From Solobacterium sp. (lineage in GTDB: Bacteria; Bacillota_I; Bacilli_A; Erysipelotrichales; Erysipelotrichaceae), in contig JAFWEW010000038.1 of the NCBI GenBank assembly GCA_017512725.1, positions 1 through 43,320 of the forward strand: a stretch of DNA of 43,320 nucleotides, in the 5' to 3' direction. This document shows, one piece after another, positions 15,223 through 23,528 of this stretch. Below the pieces are notes generated by a model. The model ran no database searches. It worked only from the letters and a program-made list of their open reading frames with translations, and was not told the origin of the DNA. The position numbers were made by a program, and so were the translations under genes. The stretch's first letter is position 1; each line of letters begins with the position of its first letter.

Positions 15223-16736
15223 AACGAAGTGCTGGAATACTGATGCCGATTTCGTCGCTGGACTCTGGTTTTGGTATCGGCTGTTTTTCAAAAGAAGCCA
15301 ACCGCTTTATTGACTTTCTGAAGGAGAGCGGACAGTCCTACTGGCAGATCCTGCCGATCGGTCCGACCGGATTTGGAGATTCTCCGTACCAGTCTTCTTC
15401 TGCCTTTGCAGGGAACCCGTATTATATTGATCCAGTTACGCTGAAAGAAGATGGTCTTCTGAGTGAGCAGGAACTCTGGTCCTATGATTTTGGGAACGAC
15501 CCGGAAAAGGTTGACTACGGGAAGCTGTACCACAACCGTTATCTGCTGTTGAAGACCGCTTATGACCACTTTGTGGAAAAGGGCGGACTTACCAATGATG
15601 ATTACTGCGCATTCAAGACAAAGGAAGCCGACTGGCTGGATGACTATTCCCTGTTTATGTCGATTAAGCGGGAACAGGACGGCAAGAGCTGGCTGGACTG
15701 GCCGAAGGAACTGCGGGAGCGCAAGGAAGCAGCGATCATGCAGGCAAGAGTGCGCCTGGAAGAGCTGATGGAGTTCTACTGCTTCATGCAGTATGAATTC
15801 AAACGGCAGTACAGGAAACTGAGAGAGTATGCCCATAAGCAGGGCATTGAGATCATCGGTGACATGCCGTTCTTTGTGTCAATCGATTCAGCGGATCTCT
15901 GGAGCCATCCGGAAGTGTTCCGTACCGGAAAAGACGGAAAACCCAAAGAGGTTGCCGGTACGCCGCCGGATGCCTTCTCTCCGAAAGGGCAGATCTGGGG
16001 CTTCCCACTCTATAACTGGGATGCGCTGAAGAAGACGAAATACCGCTGGTGGATGCGGCGGATCGAACACGCCTGTGATTTCTATGATGTGATCCGTATC
16101 GACCACTTCCATGGGTTTGTCTCTGCATTTGCCATTCCCTATGAAGATAAGGATGCGGTACGCGGATTTGCGGAAAAGGGACCGGGTGAAGCGTTCTTCA
16201 CCGAGATGAAAAAGCAGCTTGGCGATGTGCGTCTGTTTGCGGAAGATCTTGGCAATGTGACGGAAGAGAATGTCAAACTGCTGAACGATACCGGTATTCC
16301 GGGCATGAAGATCCTGCAGTATGCCTTTACCAGCTGGGACAGCATTTACATGCCGCATAAGCTGACAAAGAATGCGGTGATCTATACCGGCAATCATGAC
16401 AATATGACGACCCGTTCCTGGGCAGAATCGCTGAAGGAAGGGGAAATCAAATTTGCCCGTTCCTATATCCGTTCAGTCAATACCGACTACAATGCCTTTA
16501 CCTGGGACATGATCCGCGAAGCGTATCACAGCCCCTGTGATCTCTGCATTATTCCGCTCCAGGATTTCCTGTGCCTCAAGGAAGAAGGCCGCATGAACAC
16601 TCCGGGCACTGCACAGGGCAACTGGGTATGGCGCCTGAAACCGAATTTCCTTTCCAGAGAACTGGCACTTGCGATCCATGAGATGGCTTCGACCTACAGC
16701 CGCATCCCGCCGAAGGAAGTGAAGGCAGAAGACTGA
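15219..16736 (+). CDS. malQ: 4-alpha-glucanotransferase (amylomaltase, GH77)
   Basis: 505 residues, normal length for MalQ, which transfers alpha-1,4-glucan segments between maltodextrins in glycogen and maltose metabolism in the cytoplasm. Landmarks: N-terminal GILMPISSLDSGFGIG, SYWQILPIGPTGFGDSPYQS, catalytic nucleophile Asp in IRIDHFHGF (about 293), acid/base Glu in LFAEDLGNV (about 340) and transition-state Asp in YTGNHDNMTT (about 392). The ATG overlaps the preceding stop (ATGA), and its own stop overlaps the next gene start, so the three genes are translationally coupled. No maltodextrin transporter is adjacent, although a sugar-binding lipoprotein lies at the window end. Confidence 0.96.
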   Translation: MKRSAGILMPISSLDSGFGIGCFSKEANRFIDFLKESGQSYWQILPIGPTGFGDSPYQSSSAFAGNPYYIDPVTLKEDGLLSEQELWSYDFGNDPEKVDYGKLYHNRYLLLKTAYDHFVEKGGLTNDDYCAFKTKEADWLDDYSLFMSIKREQDGKSWLDWPKELRERKEAAIMQARVRLEELMEFYCFMQYEFKRQYRKLREYAHKQGIEIIGDMPFFVSIDSADLWSHPEVFRTGKDGKPKEVAGTPPDAFSPKGQIWGFPLYNWDALKKTKYRWWMRRIEHACDFYDVIRIDHFHGFVSAFAIPYEDKDAVRGFAEKGPGEAFFTEMKKQLGDVRLFAEDLGNVTEENVKLLNDTGIPGMKILQYAFTSWDSIYMPHKLTKNAVIYTGNHDNMTTRSWAESLKEGEIKFARSYIRSVNTDYNAFTWDMIREAYHSPCDLCIIPLQDFLCLKEEGRMNTPGTAQGNWVWRLKPNFLSRELALAIHEMASTYSRIPPKEVKAED

Positions 16737-17374
16737 TGGCCCGAAAGACCATTCCGTACCGCTGTCCGCAATGCGGGAAGCTTCATGATTATGAAGTATA
16801 CGAAGGGGTGGATGTTTCCAAAGAACCCCAGTTCCGCTCCAAAGTAATGGATGCCTCCATCTTTGATTTCGTCTGCCCGCACTGCGGTGCCGTCAACGGC
16901 GTCATCTATCCGTTTGTCTATCATGATCCAACTCACCGGTTTATGGTCATGCTGGTAGATTCGCATTCTCCCGAGGATCCGTTTACGGAACTGTTCAATC
17001 AGGAAGATGCTTCGGAAGACGCGATCCGCGGCGTCATTGAAGACATGAAGTCCAGATATCGCTTCCGGACGGTAAAAACACCGAATGATCTGATGGAAAA
17101 GATTGCAGTCTTTGAAGCCGGACTGGATGACCGGGTGGTTGAAGTGCTCAAGCAGGGGATACTTGCCTCTGATGAGAAAGGGCGCATCGAACACCTATGG
17201 TTTGCGCCAACGGAAAAAGGCCCCGCACTTCTTGTGGAAGAGGAACAGGGTTTTACAGATGTGATTCCGATCGACAAAAAACTGTATGAAACGGTCGAAC
17301 AGGAATATGCCCCAACGTTCGATGACCGTATTACCCGCATCGATGAAGAATGGGCAAGATCCTGCATAAAATGA
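16736..17374 (+). CDS. CpXC-domain protein
   Basis: 212 residues. The N-terminal domain (about 1-125) carries two CPxC knuckles, YRCPQCGKLHDYEVYEGVDV and DFVCPHCGAVNGVIYPFVYH, with a PTHRFMVML segment: the CpXC family, a presumed zinc-binding domain of unknown function. The C-terminal about 85 residues are not recognised. The gene starts on the last base of the malQ stop codon and is followed by a strong terminator. The function is unknown; the coupling to malQ may be transcriptional convenience only. Confidence 0.8.
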   Translation: MARKTIPYRCPQCGKLHDYEVYEGVDVSKEPQFRSKVMDASIFDFVCPHCGAVNGVIYPFVYHDPTHRFMVMLVDSHSPEDPFTELFNQEDASEDAIRGVIEDMKSRYRFRTVKTPNDLMEKIAVFEAGLDDRVVEVLKQGILASDEKGRIEHLWFAPTEKGPALLVEEEQGFTDVIPIDKKLYETVEQEYAPTFDDRITRIDEEWARSCIK

Positions 17375-17380
17375 AAAAAG

Positions 17381-17417
17381 CGGATAAATCCTGAATTACA
17401 GGGATTATCCGTTTTTT
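17381..17417 (+). terminator. Terminator of the ssb-like/malQ/CpXC operon
   Basis: CGGATAAATCC (17381-17391) pairs with GGGATTATCCG (17401-17411) with one bulge, followed by TTTTTT. Confidence 0.85.
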
Positions 17418-17476
17418 ACTGCTCAAAGTTTTATCTCGAATAACAGATTGATGATTTTCTCTCGTTTCTTCCAAGA

Positions 17477-18043
17477 TTAATTCTTTGTGTGAATCGTCCA
17501 GTCATTTCGTAATGTTGACAGTTCTTCTTCAGAAATCAAGCTTCCATAAAAATCCAGAATGTCTTGATCTGACATTCCTTTTTCAAACATCCGGAAAACC
17601 GTTTTTCTGCGTTCATCCCGATGCCCGTCTCGAATCCCCTCGGAATATCCATCTTCGTATCCCTCTTCTGTTACAGCCTGCCGATACTGTTCTTCATCAA
17701 ATTCCGCCAGCAACATATTTCTTATCTCCTCCAGGGCGGCCTTTACTGCATCATGGATCACATAGTTTTCTGGGACCTGTTTCAGTGCTTCGGTGATCGC
17801 ATTATCCAGTCCGATCACATCCTTCCTTTCACGGATACGTTCCATTCGTGCCGAATATTCCATCAATGGTCTGGACGCTTCGAGAAGGGTATGGCTGCCG
17901 TCTTCTGTATTAATGTTAATACATTTCACCGATACAAATACGGAAGGTTTTCTGTCTATTTCGGTGTTTTCAAATAATCTTCTAGAGATAGATAATCTTC
18001 TTCTGAAAGGATTGTTTTGCCCCTCTGCTTTACTCTTAGCCAT
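17477..18043 (-). CDS. Rpn/PD-(D/E)XK transposase-like protein, probably 5'-truncated
   Basis: 188 residues. The C-terminal two thirds (GYEDGYSEGIRDGHRDERRK, then a short helical tail EKGMSDQDILDFYG) match the C-terminal region of Rpn-family recombination-promoting nucleases, which are normally about 280-320 residues. The N-terminal catalytic PD-(D/E)XK half is not visible; the first about 40 residues are basic and unlike the family. I read this as a decayed copy whose 5' half was replaced. AGGGA lies 11 bases before the ATG, a poor ribosome site. Such genes are mobile and often degenerate in Firmicutes. Function is therefore doubtful. Confidence 0.55.
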   Translation of the reverse strand: MAKSKAEGQNNPFRRRLSISRRLFENTEIDRKPSVFVSVKCININTEDGSHTLLEASRPLMEYSARMERIRERKDVIGLDNAITEALKQVPENYVIHDAVKAALEEIRNMLLAEFDEEQYRQAVTEEGYEDGYSEGIRDGHRDERRKTVFRMFEKGMSDQDILDFYGSLISEEELSTLRNDWTIHTKN

Positions 18044-18146
18044 TTCTTTGGAAATCCCTCTGTTTCCCGGAAACCGATTTATATTTCATGAAATAATCCC
18101 GGTAAACTTCAGATCATTCCTATTTAAAAGCAATTATTATCATTTA

Positions 18147-18176
18147 TTGAAAAATAAAATTATTTGACAGTAAAAT
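18147..18176 (+). promoter_or_regulatory. Promoter of the pilus ATPase operon
   Basis: TTGAAA (18147-18152), 18-base spacer, TAAAAT (18171-18176), about 50 bases ahead of the pilB ATG. A TTGACA at 18164 is an alternative -35 but has no matching -10. Confidence 0.6.
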
Positions 18177-18226
18177 AGAAACAGAGAAACTCTATCTTTT
18201 TATCGTGAAAGAAAGCAGGTAGACAT

Positions 18227-19912
18227 ATGAAATATAAGCGATTAGGCGAAATGCTAGTGGATGTCGGTGCGATCACCGAACAGCAGCTGGAAGAGGCTCT
18301 TGCCGGTCAGAAGGGTAGCGGCAAGCGTCTTGGTACTTATCTGGTTGATGAAAAGTACATTTCAGAAGATCAGCTGATTGAGATTCTGAGACGCCAGCTC
18401 GGTATTGACTTTATTGACCTTAACAAGGCAAAGATCGATCCGAGTCTTGTGACGCTTGTACCGAAGAATATTGCCAAATCAAACCGTGTTGTACCCGTAA
18501 AGCTGGATCGGGATACGCTGTACCTTGCTATGGAAGACCCGATGAACTTCCCGGCAGTAGAACAGGTTAAGAATATTACCAAGAAACGCGTCATTCCGAT
18601 GATTGCCTATACCAGAGCGATTGACCGTGCACTTTCCGTTCTTTATGACAACGAAGGTGCAGCAAAGGCAATGGAAGAGATGCGGGAAGAACAGGGATTT
18701 GCAACCGTTGATGAAACCGCAAATGTTCTGGACAATGACGATACCAACGCAGCTCCTACCGTAAAACTGGTCAACTCCATCATCGAGCGCGGCATTATCG
18801 AAAAGGCGAGTGATATTCATGTCGAACCGAGAGAAAACGACATGTGTGTACGGATCCGTGTCGACGGCCGTCTGAATGAGATCCTGCAGATCCCGAAGGA
18901 ACTGCAGTCTGCAGTCATTTCCCGTTTCAAGGTCATGGCGAATATGAACATTGCAGAACGCCGTATTCCGCAGGATGGACGTGCACTTGCCAGAAGACCG
19001 GACGGTACGAACATTGACCTCCGTCTCAACTCTCTGCCAACCATCTATGGTGAAAAGATCGTTATCCGACTGCTCACCCGTGAACAGGGGATCCTCAATC
19101 CGAAGGGTATCGGTATTACCGATGAGGATCTGCCGAAGTTTGACCGTCTCATGAAGAATACCAGCGGTGTTGTACTGATTGTCGGTCCGACCGGTTCCGG
19201 TAAGACTTCCACCCTGTATACCATGATCAACGCTCTCAAGAGCGATACCGTAAACATGATCTCGCTGGAAGATCCGGTGGAATTCCAGATCGAAGGCGTT
19301 ACCCAGGTAGCGATCAATGAAAAAGTAGGCCTGACCTTTGCCAGTGCACTCCGTGCCTGCCTCCGTCAGGACCCGGATATTATCTGTATCGGAGAGATTC
19401 GAGACGGTGAGACAGCCGAAATCGCAATGCGTGCTGCCATGACCGGTCACTTCGTTCTCTCGACCATTCATACCGAAGATGCCTGTTCGGCAATCGACCG
19501 TCTGAAGGATATGGGCGTTGAACCGTACCTGATCGCAGGATCGGTAAGAGGTGTCATCTCACAGCGTCTGGTACGTAAGATCTGCCCGAACTGCAGAGAA
19601 GAGACCACACCGGATCCGATGCTGCTGGACTATGCCGGCATCCAGCCGGATCCAACAAAGAAGTTCTATCACGGTCGTGGCTGTCACCAGTGCTTCGATT
19701 CCGGTTACCGCGGCAGAACCGGTGTATTTGAAATCATGGCAATGAATTCCAAACTGCGCGATATTGTCGCAAGCGGCGCAACCGGAACGGAACTGCGCCG
19801 GCAGATCTCTTCAACCGACTTTACCCCGATGATCGTGAACGGCAGAAAGCTGATCGATGCGGGTGTCACAACAGTAGATGAAGTAGTACGTACGATCGTA
19901 ACTCTGGAGTAA
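18227..19912 (+). CDS. pilB: Type IV pilus assembly ATPase PilB
   Basis: 561 residues, hexameric extension motor of the type IV pilus at the cytoplasmic face. N-terminal GspE/PilB (MshEN-like) domain about 1-150 (RLGEMLVDVGAITEQQLEEA, GIDFIDLNK); such domains can bind c-di-GMP, notable given the two GGDEF proteins nearby. The ATPase core has Walker A GPTGSGKTST (about 320-329), an Asp box (LRQDPDIICIGEIRDGET) and a His box (HFVLSTIHTEDA). The zinc tetracysteine is complete: CPNC (about 451) and CHQC about 37 residues later. First gene of the pilB-pilT-pilC run; 6 bases to pilT. Confidence 0.96.
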   Translation: MKYKRLGEMLVDVGAITEQQLEEALAGQKGSGKRLGTYLVDEKYISEDQLIEILRRQLGIDFIDLNKAKIDPSLVTLVPKNIAKSNRVVPVKLDRDTLYLAMEDPMNFPAVEQVKNITKKRVIPMIAYTRAIDRALSVLYDNEGAAKAMEEMREEQGFATVDETANVLDNDDTNAAPTVKLVNSIIERGIIEKASDIHVEPRENDMCVRIRVDGRLNEILQIPKELQSAVISRFKVMANMNIAERRIPQDGRALARRPDGTNIDLRLNSLPTIYGEKIVIRLLTREQGILNPKGIGITDEDLPKFDRLMKNTSGVVLIVGPTGSGKTSTLYTMINALKSDTVNMISLEDPVEFQIEGVTQVAINEKVGLTFASALRACLRQDPDIICIGEIRDGETAEIAMRAAMTGHFVLSTIHTEDACSAIDRLKDMGVEPYLIAGSVRGVISQRLVRKICPNCREETTPDPMLLDYAGIQPDPTKKFYHGRGCHQCFDSGYRGRTGVFEIMAMNSKLRDIVASGATGTELRRQISSTDFTPMIVNGRKLIDAGVTTVDEVVRTIVTLE

Positions 19913-19918
19913 AAGACT

Positions 19919-21013
19919 ATGAGAAAAACATTGGAAGAAATTATTGTACAGGCAGCAGCAGACGGCGCAAGTGATATTCACCTGACAGCCGGCCAGCCCC
20001 CGAAGTACCGTCTCCATGGCGAGATTCAGTCCATGAACGATGAGCCGCTCTCACCGCAGGACTGTATTGAATATGCCAAGGAACTGGTAGGGGATGACTG
20101 GAAACAGATCGAAGAAATCGGCGAACTGGATGCGGCCAAGACCGTAGCCGGACACCGTATCCGTATTAACCTGTACAAGGTCAGCGGCACGATGTCTGCC
20201 TGCCTTCGTCTGTTATCTGACTGGATCCCGAAGATCGAAGAGCTGCATCTGCCGGAAGTCGTTACAACGTTCCCGACCTACAACAAGGGCATCGTACTGG
20301 TAACCGGGGAAACCGGTTCCGGTAAGTCAACTACGCTTGCAGCAATTCTCGATGCAATCAACCATACCCGTAATGAGCACATCATTACTCTGGAAGACCC
20401 GATCGAATATATCTATCAGCCGGACCGGTGTGTCATCTCACAGCGAGAAGTCGGCACGGATACCAGATCCTATGCCGATGGCTTAAGAGCTATCCTGCGT
20501 GAAGACCCGGATATCATTCTGATCGGTGAAATGCGTGATGGCGAGACCATTGAAACCGCATTAACGGCTGCAGAAACCGGCCATCTGGTATTCGCAACCC
20601 TGCATACCAACAGTGCCAGTGATTCCATTGACCGTATTGTCGGTACGTTCCCGGCAGAGCACCAGCAACAGATCCGTCTGCAGCTTTCTACAACCCTGAA
20701 AGCAGTTCTTTCCCAGCAGCTTCTGCTGAAGAAGGGCGGCAAGGGAAGAATCGCAGCCTGTGAGGTTATGATCTCCACACCTGCGATCCGCAACCAGATC
20801 CGGGAAGGCAAGACACCGCAGATGGAATCTGCGATTCTTACCTCTGCCAAGGAAGGCAGTGTCACCATGGATAACTATCTGCTCAAGCTTGTAAAAGAAG
20901 GCATGATTGAACCGGAAACCGCTGTCGAAGCAGCAAACAAGCCGGAGTATATCAAGCAGAATACACAAGGGCTTGGCATGGGAATGGGTATGGGTATGAG
21001 ACCCAGGAGGTAA
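19919..21013 (+). CDS. pilT: Type IV pilus retraction ATPase PilT
   Basis: 364 residues, retraction motor of the pilus (twitching motility, DNA uptake, adhesion). Walker A GETGSGKSTT (about 130-139), Asp box LREDPDIILIGEMRDGET, His box HLVFATLHTNSASDSIDR, and the PilT-type C-terminal AIRNQIREGKTPQMES segment corresponding to the AIRNLIREGK motif. The C-terminus ends in an unusual Gly-Met repeat, GLGMGMGMGMRPRR. The absence of the N1D/zinc module and short N-terminus separate it from PilB. It sits between pilB and pilC and presumably is co-transcribed. Confidence 0.95.
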   Translation: MRKTLEEIIVQAAADGASDIHLTAGQPPKYRLHGEIQSMNDEPLSPQDCIEYAKELVGDDWKQIEEIGELDAAKTVAGHRIRINLYKVSGTMSACLRLLSDWIPKIEELHLPEVVTTFPTYNKGIVLVTGETGSGKSTTLAAILDAINHTRNEHIITLEDPIEYIYQPDRCVISQREVGTDTRSYADGLRAILREDPDIILIGEMRDGETIETALTAAETGHLVFATLHTNSASDSIDRIVGTFPAEHQQQIRLQLSTTLKAVLSQQLLLKKGGKGRIAACEVMISTPAIRNQIREGKTPQMESAILTSAKEGSVTMDNYLLKLVKEGMIEPETAVEAANKPEYIKQNTQGLGMGMGMGMRPRR

Positions 21014-21019
21014 TTGCAT

Positions 21020-22234
21020 ATGATTACGTATAAGTACAGTGCAATGACTCCAGACGGCGCCAAGGTCAACGGTGTCGTCGAAGCAATCGATGAGTATGCG
21101 GCAGTTGAGCGTATCAAGGCAACCTGTCCGGTTGTCATCAGCATCAGTGAAGTAAAGAGTGCAGATGAAAACAGCATTCTGAACATGGAAATCGGATCAA
21201 ATAAAGTGGATGCCAAGGCACTTGCTGTAATGTGTTCACAGTTCTCTACGATCCTGACTGCTGGTGTTGATATCGCCTCCTGTATGGAGATGATCGGCAA
21301 CCAGACGGAAGACAAGAAACTCAAAAAGATGTTGTTAAACAGCGCAAAGGATGTCGCTCAGGGTAACTCCATCGCAACCAGTATGGAAAAGAACTGCCCG
21401 GGACTGCCGGTTACCTTTATCGAAACGGTTAGGGCTGGAGAGATGTCCGGTACACTGGAACAGAGTTTTGCGACATTGCAGGAATACTTCGAGAGAAACT
21501 ACCAGTTAAAAGAAAAGGTCAAGTCAGCGTTGTCTTATCCGATCTTCGTTCTTGTAGTAGCTGTGATAGTTGTCATGGTAGTTATGATAAAAGTCGTACC
21601 GACTCTGACTGCAGTATTTGGTGAAATGGGCGGTGAACTTCCGTTTATTACCAGACTCCTGATTTCCATCTCTAACTTCTTCTCAAAGTGGTGGGCATTA
21701 ATTCTCTTAATCTTCATTGCGGCATTTCTTTTATTCAAGTTCTATACCAGTACCGAAAAGGGAAAACTGTGGTGGGGGAAGACACTGCTTACCATGCCAG
21801 TCATGGGAAAGATCAATACGTTTTCCGGCAGCGCCGATTTTGCCTCAACTATGTCAGCGTTACTGAGTGCAGGTCTTCCGGTAACCAATGCTTTGGAAGT
21901 AACTGCAAAAGTGCTGGATAACTATGTACTGGGAACCGAAACAAACATTCTTTCCCAAAAAGTACAAACCGGTATCAAACTTGGTGATGCGATGCGGAAT
22001 GCTGAAGTGTTTCCACAGACGTTGACCGAAATGACAGCCATCGGTGAGAATACCGGTGAACTGGAGAAAACACTCAAGACAGTTGGCGATTATTATTCAA
22101 AGGAAGCCGATTACGCGATGACTGCGGCAATCAGTAAACTGGAACCGACACTGCTGGTATTCCTTGCGATATTTGCAGGATTTATCGTTATAGCAATCTA
22201 TATGCCGATGTTCACCATGTACAACCTGTTCTAA
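21020..22234 (+). CDS. pilC: Type IV pilus inner-membrane platform protein PilC
   Basis: 404 residues, GspF/PilC family platform protein. It carries two T2SSF repeats, each about 120 residues ending in membrane segments: KALAVMCSQFSTILTAGVDI and SADFASTMSALLSAGLPVTN. Membrane spans lie near 165-190, 215-240 and 370-400. PilC links PilB/PilT motors to the growing pilus. The ATG at 21020 follows AGGAGG by nine bases; a TTG two codons earlier is not needed. It ends the ATPase-platform operon; the pilin has its own promoter. Confidence 0.95.
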   Translation: MITYKYSAMTPDGAKVNGVVEAIDEYAAVERIKATCPVVISISEVKSADENSILNMEIGSNKVDAKALAVMCSQFSTILTAGVDIASCMEMIGNQTEDKKLKKMLLNSAKDVAQGNSIATSMEKNCPGLPVTFIETVRAGEMSGTLEQSFATLQEYFERNYQLKEKVKSALSYPIFVLVVAVIVVMVVMIKVVPTLTAVFGEMGGELPFITRLLISISNFFSKWWALILLIFIAAFLLFKFYTSTEKGKLWWGKTLLTMPVMGKINTFSGSADFASTMSALLSAGLPVTNALEVTAKVLDNYVLGTETNILSQKVQTGIKLGDAMRNAEVFPQTLTEMTAIGENTGELEKTLKTVGDYYSKEADYAMTAAISKLEPTLLVFLAIFAGFIVIAIYMPMFTMYNLF

Positions 22235-22281
22235 GTCATCCCACAAATCGGCAAAAAGATAAAAAAGTTGTTCTGTTTTTA

Positions 22282-22311
22282 TTGCAAAGAAAGCGCTTAC
22301 TATGGTACATA
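22282..22311 (+). promoter_or_regulatory. Major pilin promoter with cre-like site
   Basis: TTGCAA (22282-22287), 18-base spacer, TACATA (22306-22311). The spacer holds AGAAAGCGCTTACT, a near match to the CcpA catabolite-response element (two mismatches at the outer bases). If bound, CcpA would block the promoter. The 5' leader is about 40 bases and ends in AGGAGG. Confidence 0.45.
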
Positions 22312-22359
22312 ATTATTAGCCATTTTGGGAAACATTTCCTGAAAAGAAGGAGGAATAAC

Positions 22360-22773
22360 ATGAATAAGAACAATAAAAAAGGTTTTACACTTGCAGAACT
22401 CCTGATCGTCGTTGCGATCATCGGCGTTCTTGTAGCAATCAGCATTCCCATTTTCACTAGCCAGTTGGAGAAGAGCCGTGATGCGGTTTCTGTAGCTAAC
22501 ATGCGTTCTGCATATGCAGAAGTTATGACATGTGTGCTCGCTGGTTCTGATGGACAGAGTACCGTTACTTTCACACCTAAGGCAACAGGGGATAAGGTTG
22601 CAGGTACGTATGCAGTTACAGTAGCCATTAAATCTCAGAGTGCAAACACTTGGAGCGGACTTGCTGGCGAATTACCCTTCACTGCTCCTGATGATCCTGG
22701 AACAGCTGGGAATAAGACACTAACATTTACAGTAGACGCTAACGGTGGTATTACAACCGTTGCGCTTAGTTAA
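22360..22773 (+). CDS. Type IV pilin, probable major subunit
   Basis: 137 residues from ATG 22360, with AGGAGG 7 bases upstream. Prepilin leader of 8 residues (MNKNNKKG) and cleavage site KKG|FTLAE with Glu5, followed by the hydrophobic assembly helix LLIVVAIIGVLVAISIPIF. The mature globular part is short, Ser/Thr/Ala-rich and ends in a beta-rich tail. It has its own promoter, the best ribosome binding site among the pilins, and a strong terminator, which is why I take it as the major pilin. Cys near residue 52 is single, so no disulfide loop is expected. It faces a decayed pilin on the other strand. Confidence 0.92.
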   Translation: MNKNNKKGFTLAELLIVVAIIGVLVAISIPIFTSQLEKSRDAVSVANMRSAYAEVMTCVLAGSDGQSTVTFTPKATGDKVAGTYAVTVAIKSQSANTWSGLAGELPFTAPDDPGTAGNKTLTFTVDANGGITTVALS

Positions 22774-22788
22774 TTAGTATTCCCGTTA

Positions 22789-22820
22789 GGCTCTCTAGCC
22801 CATCGCTAGAGGGCTTTTTA
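22789..22820 (+). terminator. Terminator of the major pilin gene
   Basis: GGCTCTCTAGC (22789-22799) pairs with GCTAGAGGGCT (22805-22815, two wobbles), then a T run. A second perfect hairpin, AAACAAGCCG/CGGCTTGTTT, lies at about 22851-22875. Confidence 0.88.
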
Positions 22821-22889
22821 TATCCACCCATATTTCTCCCATTACCAATCAAACAAGCCGTAAGCGGCTTGTTTAGGGCTGATAAGGGG

Positions 22890-22927
22890 AATACAAAATA
22901 AAAACTCTCCACCGGGATGGTAGAGAG
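22890..22927 (-). terminator. Terminator of the inverted pilin remnant
   Basis: CTCTCCACC (22905-22913) pairs with GGTAGAGAG (22919-22927); read leftward it is followed by TTTTTATTTT. The remnant therefore kept its own transcription stop. Confidence 0.75.
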
Positions 22928-22950
22928 CTCATTAAATGCTTTACTTAGCT

Positions 22951-23301
22951 TTAAGATTTTGCGGTAATAGTAACCTTGTTTTCATCGGTATCAGCAGCAA
23001 CAGTCCATCCTTTTGTAGAAGCGGTAACCTGCTGCCCGCCAATTTCATTCGGTGCTGTAACATAGTCAGTTCCTTGCCAACCAGCCTGAGTTTGCTTAGC
23101 TGTTACTTCTTTTGAATAAGTGGATTTATCGTTTGTAAGTAAATCTGCCGAAGCTTCCGCATAAGCAGATCTAATGTATGCTTCGTTAGTTGCTTCATGA
23201 GCCTTCTCCAACTGAGCTGTGAAAATGGGAATGCTGATAGCTACGAGAATGCCAATCAGCTTAACCTCAATCCGGCATCCACATTGAACTTCTTATTCCT
23301 G
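22951..23301 (-). pseudogene. Inverted, 5'-decayed type IV pilin gene
   Basis: Read leftward, the frame from about 23259 gives LIGILVAISIPIFTAQLEKA, then RSAYAEASADLL and a beta-rich tail ending ITAKS: the pilin assembly helix and a globular domain clearly homologous to, but different from, the major pilin. The prepilin leader is degraded: upstream, AATAAGAAG (as in NKK) survives at 23290-23298 but the expected ATG is AGG, the GF cleavage site is gone, and indels and charged residues (IEVK) break the helix. There is no promoter or ribosome site. DNA identity to the major pilin is high over the helix end (ATCAGCATTCCCATTTTCAC and CAGTTGGAGAAG are identical). It is a pseudogene and possibly a silent donor cassette. 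Confidence 0.8.
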
Positions 23302-23528
23302 TAGCAAACCATATTTCCTGTTCTGCACCTACCTTTACCGGAAGGGTGTACATCTTTTGTTTAACAATCCTCTGCTAATCCAGGGCAACCTTTTAACAAA
23401 ACTGGAGGACCTTATAACGAAACTTAAGGTGGTTCTGTGAAAAGGTCCTATCGATTTGTTTAAAGTGTGATGTGTTGATGGAATATACTTTATACTACCG
23501 TATGTATAAGAAACGGAGGATGACGAGT

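Noticed and set aside
18479-19471. Leftward 330-residue open frame
   Set aside because: Antisense shadow of pilB.
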